A stretch of DNA of 64,000 nucleotides from Sporothrix humicola (lineage: Eukaryota > Ascomycota > Sordariomycetes > Ophiostomatales > Ophiostomataceae): assembly GCA_021396245.1 (NCBI GenBank), contig WNYE01000005.1:558001-622000 (forward strand), written 5' to 3'. Position 1 is the first letter of the stretch. Every line of letters begins with the position of its first letter. This document shows positions 44,725 to 54,083 of this stretch, piece by piece. The notes under the pieces were generated by a model that worked only from the letters and a program-made list of their open reading frames with translations, had not been told where the DNA came from and did not search any database. The position numbers were made by a program, and so were the translations under genes.

Positions 44725-45912
44725 GGAGTTTTAGAGGGTAAAAGGCGATGCGTAGGGAGGTGTGCAGTATTCGGATCGACTGGAAGTTGGGACGGGAGAG
44801 AGCGATATGCAGTGTCGTGTATGTCTCTCGCTTGAGGGTGGAATAATGTCTGGTCGTCGTGGGCGTTGTTTGGGTTGTTTAATGTTTGAGGCTACAATGT
44901 GCAAAGCTCTGTAAGCGAAAGGAGCATCGCCAAATGAGGAGTAGCACTCTAGGTACCGTGTACTTTGGGCAGCTTTGACAGCCTTGTAATGCGACAGCTC
45001 TGCATGTTAAACCGCCTAGCTCAGCTCTAAGCACGGCAAACAGCGGGGCTAATGTGGCGAGATACAGCGACCTACAGTGTACAGAAGTACTCGCTACAAG
45101 CACTAGCCTCTCAGCCTCCACACTGACAACCCCGCCAGAACGCCTCAGAACGCGACTTCAGGGTACTAGCGCACTTTGCTACAGCAACAGACGCGGCTGG
45201 CAGATAGGGGTAAACAGGCAAGGCAGTGGCAGGCGCAGACAAAGAGGCACCCAATAAACAGAGGAAAGAGCAACCTGATATGCCGGGCTGTGGTTTCCCG
45301 TTCTGGCTTTGTTGACGCAAAACACTCTAAACAGTCTAATCACTTTAATTTTGGCGATCCGGGTGGCACCTGCCCTCTCTTGGCCAGTGCGAGACTTATC
45401 GTACCCACGCTCATCGCCTCCTATTGACGATTGCCCAAATTAAGAGGCTTCATTCCCCAGCTTCAAAAACCACGACAAAACACACAGAAAGGATCCAAAA
45501 GCCAACCCCCCTCCATTCCTCGCCCTGCTCCCCCACCCCCCTGAACGCACGCAGTCCACAGTCCACAGTCCACCGCGTGTGCCGTGCGTCGACCAAACCA
45601 ACGGCAGAGCCTTGTTTGTTTGTGCCCCCTGCGACCACTCGAGTCTCGAATAAATCGAATAAAATAATCGAACCCAAACATCACCAGTCTGCATGTCGCC
45701 TGCAAAAGCCAATCGGACACCAAGAGCCTGACACCACACCTGCTGATACGCAGACAAACACCTCATTCACAGTCACTGTCAACAAACCGGCCTGCATTGG
45801 CGGACGCGACAACAACGACCCGCGCGTTTCTAACGCGCCCCTTTTCGCCTTTTCTGGCCTTTTCTCTCCAACAACCCCGCCAGACTCCCTCTCGACTCTG
45901 ACTCTGCCCGCG
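44725..45912. promoter_or_regulatory. Divergent promoter region of BSP gene and CLASP
   Basis: 1.2 kb between head-to-head genes. The last 489 bases before the CLASP ATG are open in the CLASP frame but contain no in-frame ATG, so they are treated as leader. 45440-45560 is C/A-rich. No other gene is visible. Confidence 0.55.
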
Positions 45913-48900
45913 ATGGCTGATAAGATCACCCTCGACCAGGTCAACGAGCTGCTGGCCGTCCTGCGCACCGACGCCTCCGTCGACGCCAAAGTCCAGCTTG
46001 TGACGGCCGCCAAATCCGGCATCAAACAACACAACGTGCCCGACCATGCGATCCCCGTGCTCTTTGAGGCCCTGCGCACCGCCTCGTCCTCGCAGCATGC
46101 CGCCCTTGTGAATGCCGGCTTCACAGGGCTCAACCACCTGCTGACACGCCTGTCGCGCCAGGAGCCCAAGTTTCTCGCCAAAGAAGCCGCTCGTACTTTG
46201 CCCCTCATTGTCGAGAAGCTGGGCGATCTCAAGGAGAAGTACCGCACACTGGCCCAGCAGTCACTCGTCACACTCTACCAGGCCGCACCCATGGATGTCG
46301 AGCGCTCGCTGCGCAACACGGCCATGACCGGCAAGAACCCGCGCGCCAAAGAGACGAGCATGCAGTGGCTGCTGCAAATGCACCACGAGCAAAACTTGCC
46401 GTTCCGTGCCTATGTCCCCGTGCTGATGGAACTGCTCGAGGACGCCGACGGCATGGTCCGTGACGCTGCCAAGTCGACAGTCATTGAGCTGTTCCGGTCT
46501 GCGCCTAATGCTGCCAAGACCGACCTTAAGAAGCAGCTCAAGAACTTCAAAGTTCGCCCGGCCATCGAACAAGCTATCGTCAAGGAGCTGGCCCCGGCTG
46601 GCGCCTCTTCTTCTGCGGCAGCCGAACCTGCACCTCGTCCGGAGTCAGCGATGCGTGTCCGCCCTCAGGCCCCCTTGTCAACAACATCAAGCTTTGCTGC
46701 CAGTGTCTCGTCCATGAGCGAGCGTCCAATCACTCCCATGCCCGACGCGAGCCGCGCCGAGGCCGTGGAGCCGGCCTACGTCAACACGCAGCGCGAACTC
46801 GACGACATATTTAAGGAAATGCACGTCTGGTTCGAGGGCAAGGAGACGGAACAGAACTGGCTCAAGCGCGAAGAGAGCGTGACACGCCTACGCCGTCTAC
46901 TAGCGGGCAATGCGGCTGATTATGCCGACGCCTTCTTGAACAACACCCGCTCGCTGCTCGACGGTATCATCAAGGCCGTCGTTACCCTGCGCACAAGTCT
47001 GTGCAAGGAGGGCTGCAGCTTGGTCCAGGACATTGCCACGACCTTTGGCACCAGCATCGACCCCATGGTCGAGATCCTCATGCAGACGCTCGTCAAGCTG
47101 TCGGCGGGCACCAAGAAGATCAGCTCGCAGCTCGCCAACACGACCGTCGAGGCCATCATCTCCAATGCCACCTACAGCACCCGCATTTTGCAGCACGTCT
47201 GGGGCGCCTGCCAGGACAAGAACGTCCAGCCGCGCACCTATGCGGCGGGCTGGGTCAAGACGATCATCAACAAGGAGATGCACCACAAGAGCCATGTCGA
47301 GCACTCTGGTGGCCTGGAGCTGATCGAGAAGTGCATCAAGAAGGGCTTGGTGGACCCCAACCCGGGCGTGCGTGAACGCATGCGTGCTACGTACTGGTGC
47401 TTTGCTGGCGTGTGGGCGGCACGGGCCGAGGTCATCATGACCGGTCTTGACGCCACTGCCCAGAAGCTGCTGCAAAACGACTCCAACAACCCCAACTCGC
47501 CCAAGAAGCCCGACGGCCCGGCCGCTGCGAAGGTGCGACCTGGCCTCGGCTTCTCCAAGAGCACGACCGGCGGTCCGCCTAAGCCGTCTCTCCGCGAGGC
47601 CATGCTGGCCAAAAAGAAGGAGCTGGCCACACGCAACCTTCCTGCACGCCCTGGATCGGCCATGGCCCACTTCTCGCCAGTGCGGACAGTCTCAGGCTCG
47701 TCCAATGCATCATCTGCGTCCTCTGCTGCCACAGCGTCAGGGTCTTCCGCAGCATCAGGAGCTGCAGAGGCCAAGTTCGGCCGCCAAGGTGGACTGTCAG
47801 TGGCGCCCGTGCGGCCCGCTCGGCGGAGGCCTGAGTTGCACGCACGGCCAGCGACGGCTGGACCGTACTCTGTGCGCACACACGATCATCCGTCGGCTGA
47901 GCAGTCAAGCCCGCCAGAACGGCTGCGGTCCAAGGCGGCCATCACACCCAAGACGCTGGGCGCCTCTCCCAAGCGGACAGGTCCAGGCCCACGAACCCGG
48001 CCGGGCCACCAAGCCACAGCCAGCGACTCCAACCTGGTTACACCGTCTCGCGGCGTGGGTGCGGGAGCTACAAGAACTAGCCCTGCAAAGGCCAAGCCTG
48101 GTGCAGTCCGTGGTGCGGCAGGTGCAGGTAGTCATAAGGCGCCGCCTGCCCATGCTAGTGCCTCAACCAGCCCATCGAGAGTCCGCACTAAGCCTGCGCC
48201 AGCTCCTGAGCGGGTTGAAGAGGCAGAGGAGGAGCCAGAGGTTATTGAAAAGGCACCCGAAGTTGAGATTGCTCTGCCAATTGAGCGTTCTGTCACTCAC
48301 ACATCCCCTACACCCACAAAGGCAACAGTAGCAGCAGCAAGGAAAGTGGCACCACCAGCTGTTGCCTCGTCTCCTGCTCATGTTGATGACGACGATGCTT
48401 TGAGTGCGCTGGTCAAGTCACCGCCGCTCAAGGTCTACGAGGATCCCTTTTCAGAAGACCAATCTACTGCCACGCCCACAGCGGCGATCTTTGCGCCTAC
48501 GGTGCTCGAAGACAAGCCGATCAATGAGGATGCCGGCAACCTGTCTCGGGTGGCTGACGAGGGTGCTGCTTCGGCTGGTACGGCAACTGTTTCAGCAGAT
48601 GCCTCTGTAACTGCCGTGACCGATGCTACACGTCTCGAGCCGAGCGCGTCGCCAGCCCTCTTCCCTTCGTCGCCGGAAAAAGCCAAGCAGAACGCCCGCC
48701 TGCTCGACAGTGGTATCGCCAAGGTCAAGGCGCAGGCGCTCGACGTGCACGGCTTCCGCAAACTGCAAGGCATTATCCGCGACGCCAGCAACACGGCCAT
48801 CAGCAACGGCCAGACCACCAAGACCGGCAGCGCCGCCGCGCTCTTTACGGACGAGCGCTTCGACGCGCTGTTGCTGGGCCTCTTTGCCTACCTCGAGTCA

Positions 48901-49491
48901 CCCGTGACCAATGTGCCGCCCGAGAAGGTGCAGGACGTCAAGGCACAGATCTTAGCAACTATCAAGCTGCTGCTCAAGAAATCACGCGAAAACTTCCAGC
49001 CGCACGTCTCCCGCGGCCTCGAGGCGCTGCTGGCGGCGCGGGCCGGCTATGATGCGCGGACGCACATGGTGGCCGGGCTGGAGCTGCTGGCGGACGAGCT
49101 CGTTACCCTTGGCGATGCTGCCGAGATTGCAGTCGTCTTGACGAGAGCACTCGGCGGTGAAGCCGGTACAGGTGCAGCGTCTCATGTCAAGAAGGAGTTG
49201 ACGTCTCCCCACTCACTGTCGATGGGCCTCCACGTCCTCAAGGTGCTCGTCGACGCGCGGCCAGCGTTCCACCCGACCGACACGGAGCTGGCCCAGCTGT
49301 CGGGGCTCGCCCAGCGCTGCCTCGAGAGCAGCGAGTCGGGCGTGCGCATGGACGCCGTGCAGCTGTGCGTGGCAGTGCACGAGCGGGTGGGCGATGCGCG
49401 GTTCTGGGGCGCGCTGCGGGGCGTCAAGGACGACCCCAAGTCGCTGATTACCTACTACATTGTGAAGCGGCAGCGGGAGCAGTCCGTGTAG
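45913..49491 (+). CDS. STU1: CLASP-family microtubule-associated protein Stu1
   Basis: An intronless frame of 1192 residues from MADKITLDQVNELLAVLRTD. Residues 1-230 form an N-terminal TOG array of HEAT-like helices. Residues ~296-516 are the CLASP_N TOG domain (DDIFKEMHVWFEGKETEQNW onward, GVRERMRATYWCFAGVW). Residues ~530-890 are Ser/Pro/Ala/Lys-rich and basic, the usual microtubule-binding linker. The C-terminal ~270 residues are helical again (LDVHGFRKLQGIIRDASN to YYIVKRQREQSV), the CLASP C-terminal dimerisation region. Stu1/CLASP promotes microtubule rescue and stabilises spindles at kinetochores and the cortex. No clear SxIP motif for EB1 was seen. The first ATG of the frame is the chosen start. 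Confidence 0.93.
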   Translation: MADKITLDQVNELLAVLRTDASVDAKVQLVTAAKSGIKQHNVPDHAIPVLFEALRTASSSQHAALVNAGFTGLNHLLTRLSRQEPKFLAKEAARTLPLIVEKLGDLKEKYRTLAQQSLVTLYQAAPMDVERSLRNTAMTGKNPRAKETSMQWLLQMHHEQNLPFRAYVPVLMELLEDADGMVRDAAKSTVIELFRSAPNAAKTDLKKQLKNFKVRPAIEQAIVKELAPAGASSSAAAEPAPRPESAMRVRPQAPLSTTSSFAASVSSMSERPITPMPDASRAEAVEPAYVNTQRELDDIFKEMHVWFEGKETEQNWLKREESVTRLRRLLAGNAADYADAFLNNTRSLLDGIIKAVVTLRTSLCKEGCSLVQDIATTFGTSIDPMVEILMQTLVKLSAGTKKISSQLANTTVEAIISNATYSTRILQHVWGACQDKNVQPRTYAAGWVKTIINKEMHHKSHVEHSGGLELIEKCIKKGLVDPNPGVRERMRATYWCFAGVWAARAEVIMTGLDATAQKLLQNDSNNPNSPKKPDGPAAAKVRPGLGFSKSTTGGPPKPSLREAMLAKKKELATRNLPARPGSAMAHFSPVRTVSGSSNASSASSAATASGSSAASGAAEAKFGRQGGLSVAPVRPARRRPELHARPATAGPYSVRTHDHPSAEQSSPPERLRSKAAITPKTLGASPKRTGPGPRTRPGHQATASDSNLVTPSRGVGAGATRTSPAKAKPGAVRGAAGAGSHKAPPAHASASTSPSRVRTKPAPAPERVEEAEEEPEVIEKAPEVEIALPIERSVTHTSPTPTKATVAAARKVAPPAVASSPAHVDDDDALSALVKSPPLKVYEDPFSEDQSTATPTAAIFAPTVLEDKPINEDAGNLSRVADEGAASAGTATVSADASVTAVTDATRLEPSASPALFPSSPEKAKQNARLLDSGIAKVKAQALDVHGFRKLQGIIRDASNTAISNGQTTKTGSAAALFTDERFDALLLGLFAYLESPVTNVPPEKVQDVKAQILATIKLLLKKSRENFQPHVSRGLEALLAARAGYDARTHMVAGLELLADELVTLGDAAEIAVVLTRALGGEAGTGAASHVKKELTSPHSLSMGLHVLKVLVDARPAFHPTDTELAQLSGLAQRCLESSESGVRMDAVQLCVAVHERVGDARFWGALRGVKDDPKSLITYYIVKRQREQSV

Positions 49492-51699
49492 ACGGCGTGT
49501 AGGCAGCATGTGGGCTTTGTTGCGCTTACAGTACGACGTATAGACAATGTACTTTTATTTGCCGGAAAAAAGGGTATTTTTGTGTACATTGGGTTACATT
49601 GTTTACAGTTCTTTTCTGCTTTCTTTCTTTCCGGCTTCTCATTTCCTATGTCCTTTTCTTTTCCCCTTTTTTATTATCCTTTTTTTCTTCTGCCTTCTTT
49701 TTGTAGTGACTAGTTGTAATATTCATTTTTATTATTTTGATTTTATGTGCCCTAAAAAATTGGTGAAAATATGCAGCCCTCACCGATGCTTCAAAAAACA
49801 ATGGGATCCTACAGAATACAACTCTCTTCTTCAGTCTTGTCGGTCTGCATATGCAGTCACCGTCAGCCGCAAGCTGGGCTGTGGATTTTTTGTTTTTTGT
49901 GATTATTTTTGTTTCTTCCCGATATTTTCTGCACTCGTACCTGCACGTCCACGGAGATCCCGTCTATTGGGCTTCCAGATGTCCAGCTGCTGGGCTGTGT
50001 CCGTCTGCTGCTACCCGTATTTTCTGTCGTCTTACAGCCAGTGGTCTGTACTCTGTATTATTTACAGAGTATTTTCAACGAGTCATCGTCCTTGCCACTT
50101 AAGATGACGTGAGACTACTTTCTGGCAAAACAGCTGCCAAGAGGCAAGTCTAGTTCAGTCGTTTTTTTACCAAGTTGCTCTCTTATATGTAGTGTATACT
50201 GGCGTTTCTTTTGCATGCACCTATTTTATATATCTTGCATATCTCATCGGAGTGCTTCATAGACACTGACAGAAAAAGAAAAGACATCTCAGATCGAGAA
50301 TACAACAGCAGAAACAAAACACACAAAAACAAAACAATGCAGATGTATCTCATATGTTTTGTGTTACATTCATCTCAGTCGACTGTGGATTTAGACGGGG
50401 AGAAGACAAATAAGAAATAAACAAAATGAACTACGGAGGAAATATGTCGTTACTTTGCAAAAGAAAACAAAAGGTTGCAACGGCGGCCCGCCCGCCCTGG
50501 CGAACAGACTTTTTGTGCTTATTACCACAGTTGCCACCACAAATGGTCAGTTCCATCAGAAAATCAATAAAGTCAAGACTTCTCCGTTGATGATCATCAG
50601 CGGCCAGCGAGTGATTGTGGTTGTATCGTCATTCTTCAGCGTAGCCTTGTTGGATGAGTACCCTTGCACATCTCCTCTTCTTCAGTTTGACCATCAACTT
50701 CACAACTTCTTATCATCTGCCGTCTTTCCTTGCCTTTCCTTTCTCTCCTTTGGGACCTCCGTTTCGAAGAGAAAATCCCTCAGGCAAGGCACACTCTTTT
50801 TGTCGCTGTCACATCCCATCTTTTTTTTTCTCTTTCTTTTTTGCGAGCATTTTTTCCCCAGCGGCAGGCGAGACGGACGATCATCCGTCGGCTTCTGCAC
50901 TTCTGGAAACGACGAGCGGCATGGGGGTGGACGTGGACATTGGACGTGCACAAAAAGGACAAAAAGTGAGAAGTCAGAATGAGAAGTGAGTGAAAAACAA
51001 CTGATAGCAGAAAGTGCAGTGCAGTGCAGGCCTGTTGATAGCGACAGGGGTAAACAAAAAAGGGGCGCCGCTGTTTGCGGATCGACCCAGGGGTTTTGGG
51101 TGCCCTGTACTGCTCTTTCAGTGAGGCCTGTCCACTCAGGAACCGCCATGCCCCTTGCCCTGAGCACCTTTCCTGCACCCTGAACCACAGCTAGCGCAGC
51201 CGCTAGTGTCGAAAAAAGACAGAAAAGACAGCCACTCACAAAGTCACTTCTCTTCTCTCTCTCTCAGTTTCGACACGTCGGTCAATACCACTCTACCTGA
51301 AACACCGGGGCGGGCTGCAGGGACAGCCCTGCGATAGATTGCGTGCGACGACTTTTCTTGGACCATTCTGTGGAAGAATTGCACAGGATGGAAAAATTGT
51401 GGAAGCATGTTGGTTGCACGTTGTTTGAGTGTGACTTTTTGAGTGCAACAATTACGACAATTAATACGGCGTAATACATACGACTTACACATTTATGCTG
51501 TTGTCCATGGTGGCGTATGGCTTGACGGTTATATCGCTTGTGGCTGAGGCTCTGACAGCAATTTGGAGGTTGGAAGGATCGTGTGTTTTGTGTTTCGTTA
51601 CTTGTGAACGTCTATCATTTATTTCGTCCCACTCTATATGGCTTTTATGGCTCGAATGTTCTCCTCTTTCTTCACCTCACTTCGTTCGCCCACCACTCT
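49492..51699. other. Tail-to-tail spacer between CLASP and LYS1, no gene seen
   Basis: 2.2 kb between converging genes. 49550-50460 is T-rich and AT-rich; the open frames there reflect the lack of stops in pyrimidine-rich sequence and show no domain. 50690-50870 is pyrimidine-rich on +. No RNA gene or repeat element is recognised. Confidence 0.55.
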
Positions 51700-52949
51700 C
51701 TAGTTCGACGGCAGCGTCTTGACGCGGTCGTCAAACGTGGCCTGCGCGCGCGTCCACACACCCTCCGTCTGGCGCTTGTCGAGCGTCAGCAGACTCGGCA
51801 GCAGCAGCGACGAGAACTCGTCGCTCGACTCGCGCGCCACCAGCGTCGGCAGGTGGTCAATGGCGATGACGCGGATCTCGGGGTCGGCCGTGGCCTGCGA
51901 CACAGGGACCGTGGGGCTGTTGAACGAGCTGTAGGTCGAGTACAGCGGGATCGGGTTGTTCTCGCTGTTGGGGTCGCAGCTGACGTCGCAGATCACGCGC
52001 AGCTTGCGCTCGGCGCCGGCCTCGGCGAGCGAGTCGAACGTCACAAACGGCGGGATCTTGGCGGCGCCCAGGTACACGCAGTTGATGAAGATGTCCGACG
52101 TGGCAATCTCCTTGAACGGGCCGCCCTTCTTGGTCTCGGGCAGATCCCACTCCAGGATGTTGTCCTGGGGCAGGCCGACGGTCAGGCAGAAGTCGCGGGC
52201 ACCCTTGCCACAGCGGCCGAGCGCGCCAATGACAATGGCACGGGGCAGCTCGCCGTTGTTGGCGGCGACGGCGGGGGCAATCGCCTTCTTGACGTGCTCG
52301 GCAAGCTCCGGGGCGCTGTCGAAGACGGGGACGGCGCTCTGGGGGGTGCCAGGGCTCAGGATCTGGTGGGCCCACGCGAGCAGGGCAATGGCCGTGCCGG
52401 CATAGCCAGCCCAGTAGCCGAAAGCGGCAACGCGACGGCCGTTGGGCTCCGTCAGGAACTCGAGGTCGTACAGCAGGCCGTTGCCGCGCGAGAAGCGCGA
52501 CAGAGCAGCAGCCCAGCCGTCCTGCTTCTTGAAGCAGTGCTGGAAGTGGATGTAGGTGTGCGGCAGCGGCGAGTCGCCGTCCGTGATCTCCTTGAGGCCA
52601 AGGATAATGTGGTCAGTCGGAGCGTCGACCCAGGTGCCGGCGGGGACAAGCTCGGCGCCGACTGCCTCGTACTCGCTGTCCTTGTAGATGCGGTCCGCCG
52701 ACCGCTCAATGTGGAGCACGTAGCCGGCGTCTAGGAGGGCCTTGGCCGAAGCCGGGGACACTGTTTTGAAGGGAAGGTTAGTTTCTGGGCAGATGACAGA
52801 CGAAATCGGATTTCGATCGGATAGACCGTAAGCAGCGATAGTGGGGTGAATTGTCGGCATAGACGACAAGCCGACAGGAACAACTTACAAGGCGACCGGC
52901 GCTCCAGCGGCTTGGTCTCGGCTCTGAGGTGGATGATTGTTGGTGCCAT
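51700..52949 (-). CDS. LYS1: Saccharopine dehydrogenase (NAD+, L-lysine-forming)
   Basis: Exon 1 is 52949-52889 and exon 2 is 52760-51700, with a 128-nt intron (GTAAGT, ACTAAC, CAG); the product has 373 residues. Splicing gives LRAETKPLERRSPLSPASAK across the junction, matching fungal Lys1. It catalyses the last step of the alpha-aminoadipate pathway, cleaving saccharopine to lysine and 2-oxoglutarate with NAD+. Family blocks visible are LEFLTEPNGRRVAAFGYWAG, the dinucleotide-binding IVIGALGRCGKGARD, WDLPETKKGGPF and AIDHLPTLVARESSDEF. The protein ends TLPSN, so it lacks the type-1 peroxisomal signal present on yeast Lys1 (SRL). An upstream GAGTCACGTGA element is listed separately. Confidence 0.95.
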
Positions 52950-53230
52950 TGTGATTGCTGATGTGATTGTGTTGTTTGTTGAGGAGAAAAAGAAGAAGGG
53001 GAGGGGAATTGTAAATTTTCGTTCTTCGCGGGCCGCTCTTTCTCTTTTGCTATCGACGGCGGTGATGTATGACACACACCTGCCAGAGCTCGAAAAAAAT
53101 CTCAATTGCAGGTGAATCACACCTAAATTGAGAAGCTAGTCCGGAACAGGAAAGACTCTAGCCTCTATCCGGCTAGCGGATCTAACGACATGTTCCTGTT
53201 CCTGTTCTGGTGTTGTATTAATTGAGGGGC

Positions 53231-53241
53231 GAGTCACGTGA
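53231..53241. promoter_or_regulatory. Overlapping GAGTCA and TCACGTGA elements before LYS1
   Basis: GAGTCACGTGA combines the reverse complement of TGACTC, the Gcn4/Cpc1 core, with TCACGTGA, a Cbf1-type E-box. It lies about 285 bp upstream of the LYS1 start codon. Binding is inferred from motif identity only. Confidence 0.5.
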
Positions 53242-54048
53242 TACTCCACGGCGGCGAGATGTCACTCTCAACACACTCTGGCACCTTTGATATATCGACT
53301 TACAAAAAGTCGTTGAGGCAAAGAGCGTACATGTTCCTGTACCTGAGTGGCGGATGTCTGTGGTCTCCGTGGCGGTCGTTATTTTCTCATCTATAGTAAG
53401 AAGCAAGAAATGTTTCTATTATTTCTCCCTATTTTAAGCCCTTTTTTTAGGAACGCTTCCCACCGCACTCTTGCCTTGGCAGCCGAGACGGTTGGTAGCA
53501 GATTAACGAGGTCAATTTCCTGCACATCTGTTACGCATCGTTACGCACATTCATTAAACGTAATACCCAGATATAAGACACCGAGTGCGGTTTTGTAGGT
53601 TCTCTGTTGACTTGCATGAGGCTGGATAGGGCGGCTGTCGAGCTGACGAATGCTCCTGCCTTCTGAGTTCTGAGCCTTGCTGTTGATGCAAAGTGGTTCG
53701 TCGTTCTTGCCTCCCTTGTCAAAGTGTAAAAGTACTCAGCTCATCGTGTGGCTGTCGCTTGTTTTGGAAACGCCCGCCTGTCGCTGCCCCTTCCCTAGCG
53801 CACATCCACCCACCCCTAGCGGCAAACGACCCCTATCCAATGCGCACCGCGAAGACTGTCGAGACTGTCTACCGCGTGGTCCTGGTCAACATGGTCGAGC
53901 TTGGCCGTGCCTGCCCTCGCCAGATACGACCTTCTCCAGTTTGCATCCGCCACGCTAAACTGGTCATGATATCGTCTTTTTGTCCTCTCTCTTCTCCACA
54001 TACTTAGTAGTTCCTTTTTCTTTTCTTTTTCGTCTTCCGATTGTTTTG

Positions 54049-54083
54049 TTTCTGGTTTCTGGTTTCTGGTTTCTGGTTTCTTG
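54049..54083 (+). repeat. Tandem repeat of TTTCTGG, about five copies
   Basis: Four exact copies of the 7-bp unit TTTCTGG are followed by one degenerate copy (TTTCTTG), inside the pyrimidine-rich leader region of the LIM-RhoGAP gene. Confidence 0.85.

Noticed and set aside
44981..45080. A tRNA-like CCTAGCTCAG box
   Set aside because: There is no B-box or cloverleaf pairing downstream.
45424..45912. In-frame open 163 codons upstream of the CLASP start
   Set aside because: There is no ATG and the composition is C/A-rich leader-like; MADKITLDQV is the expected family start. Non-AUG initiation cannot be excluded but is unsupported.
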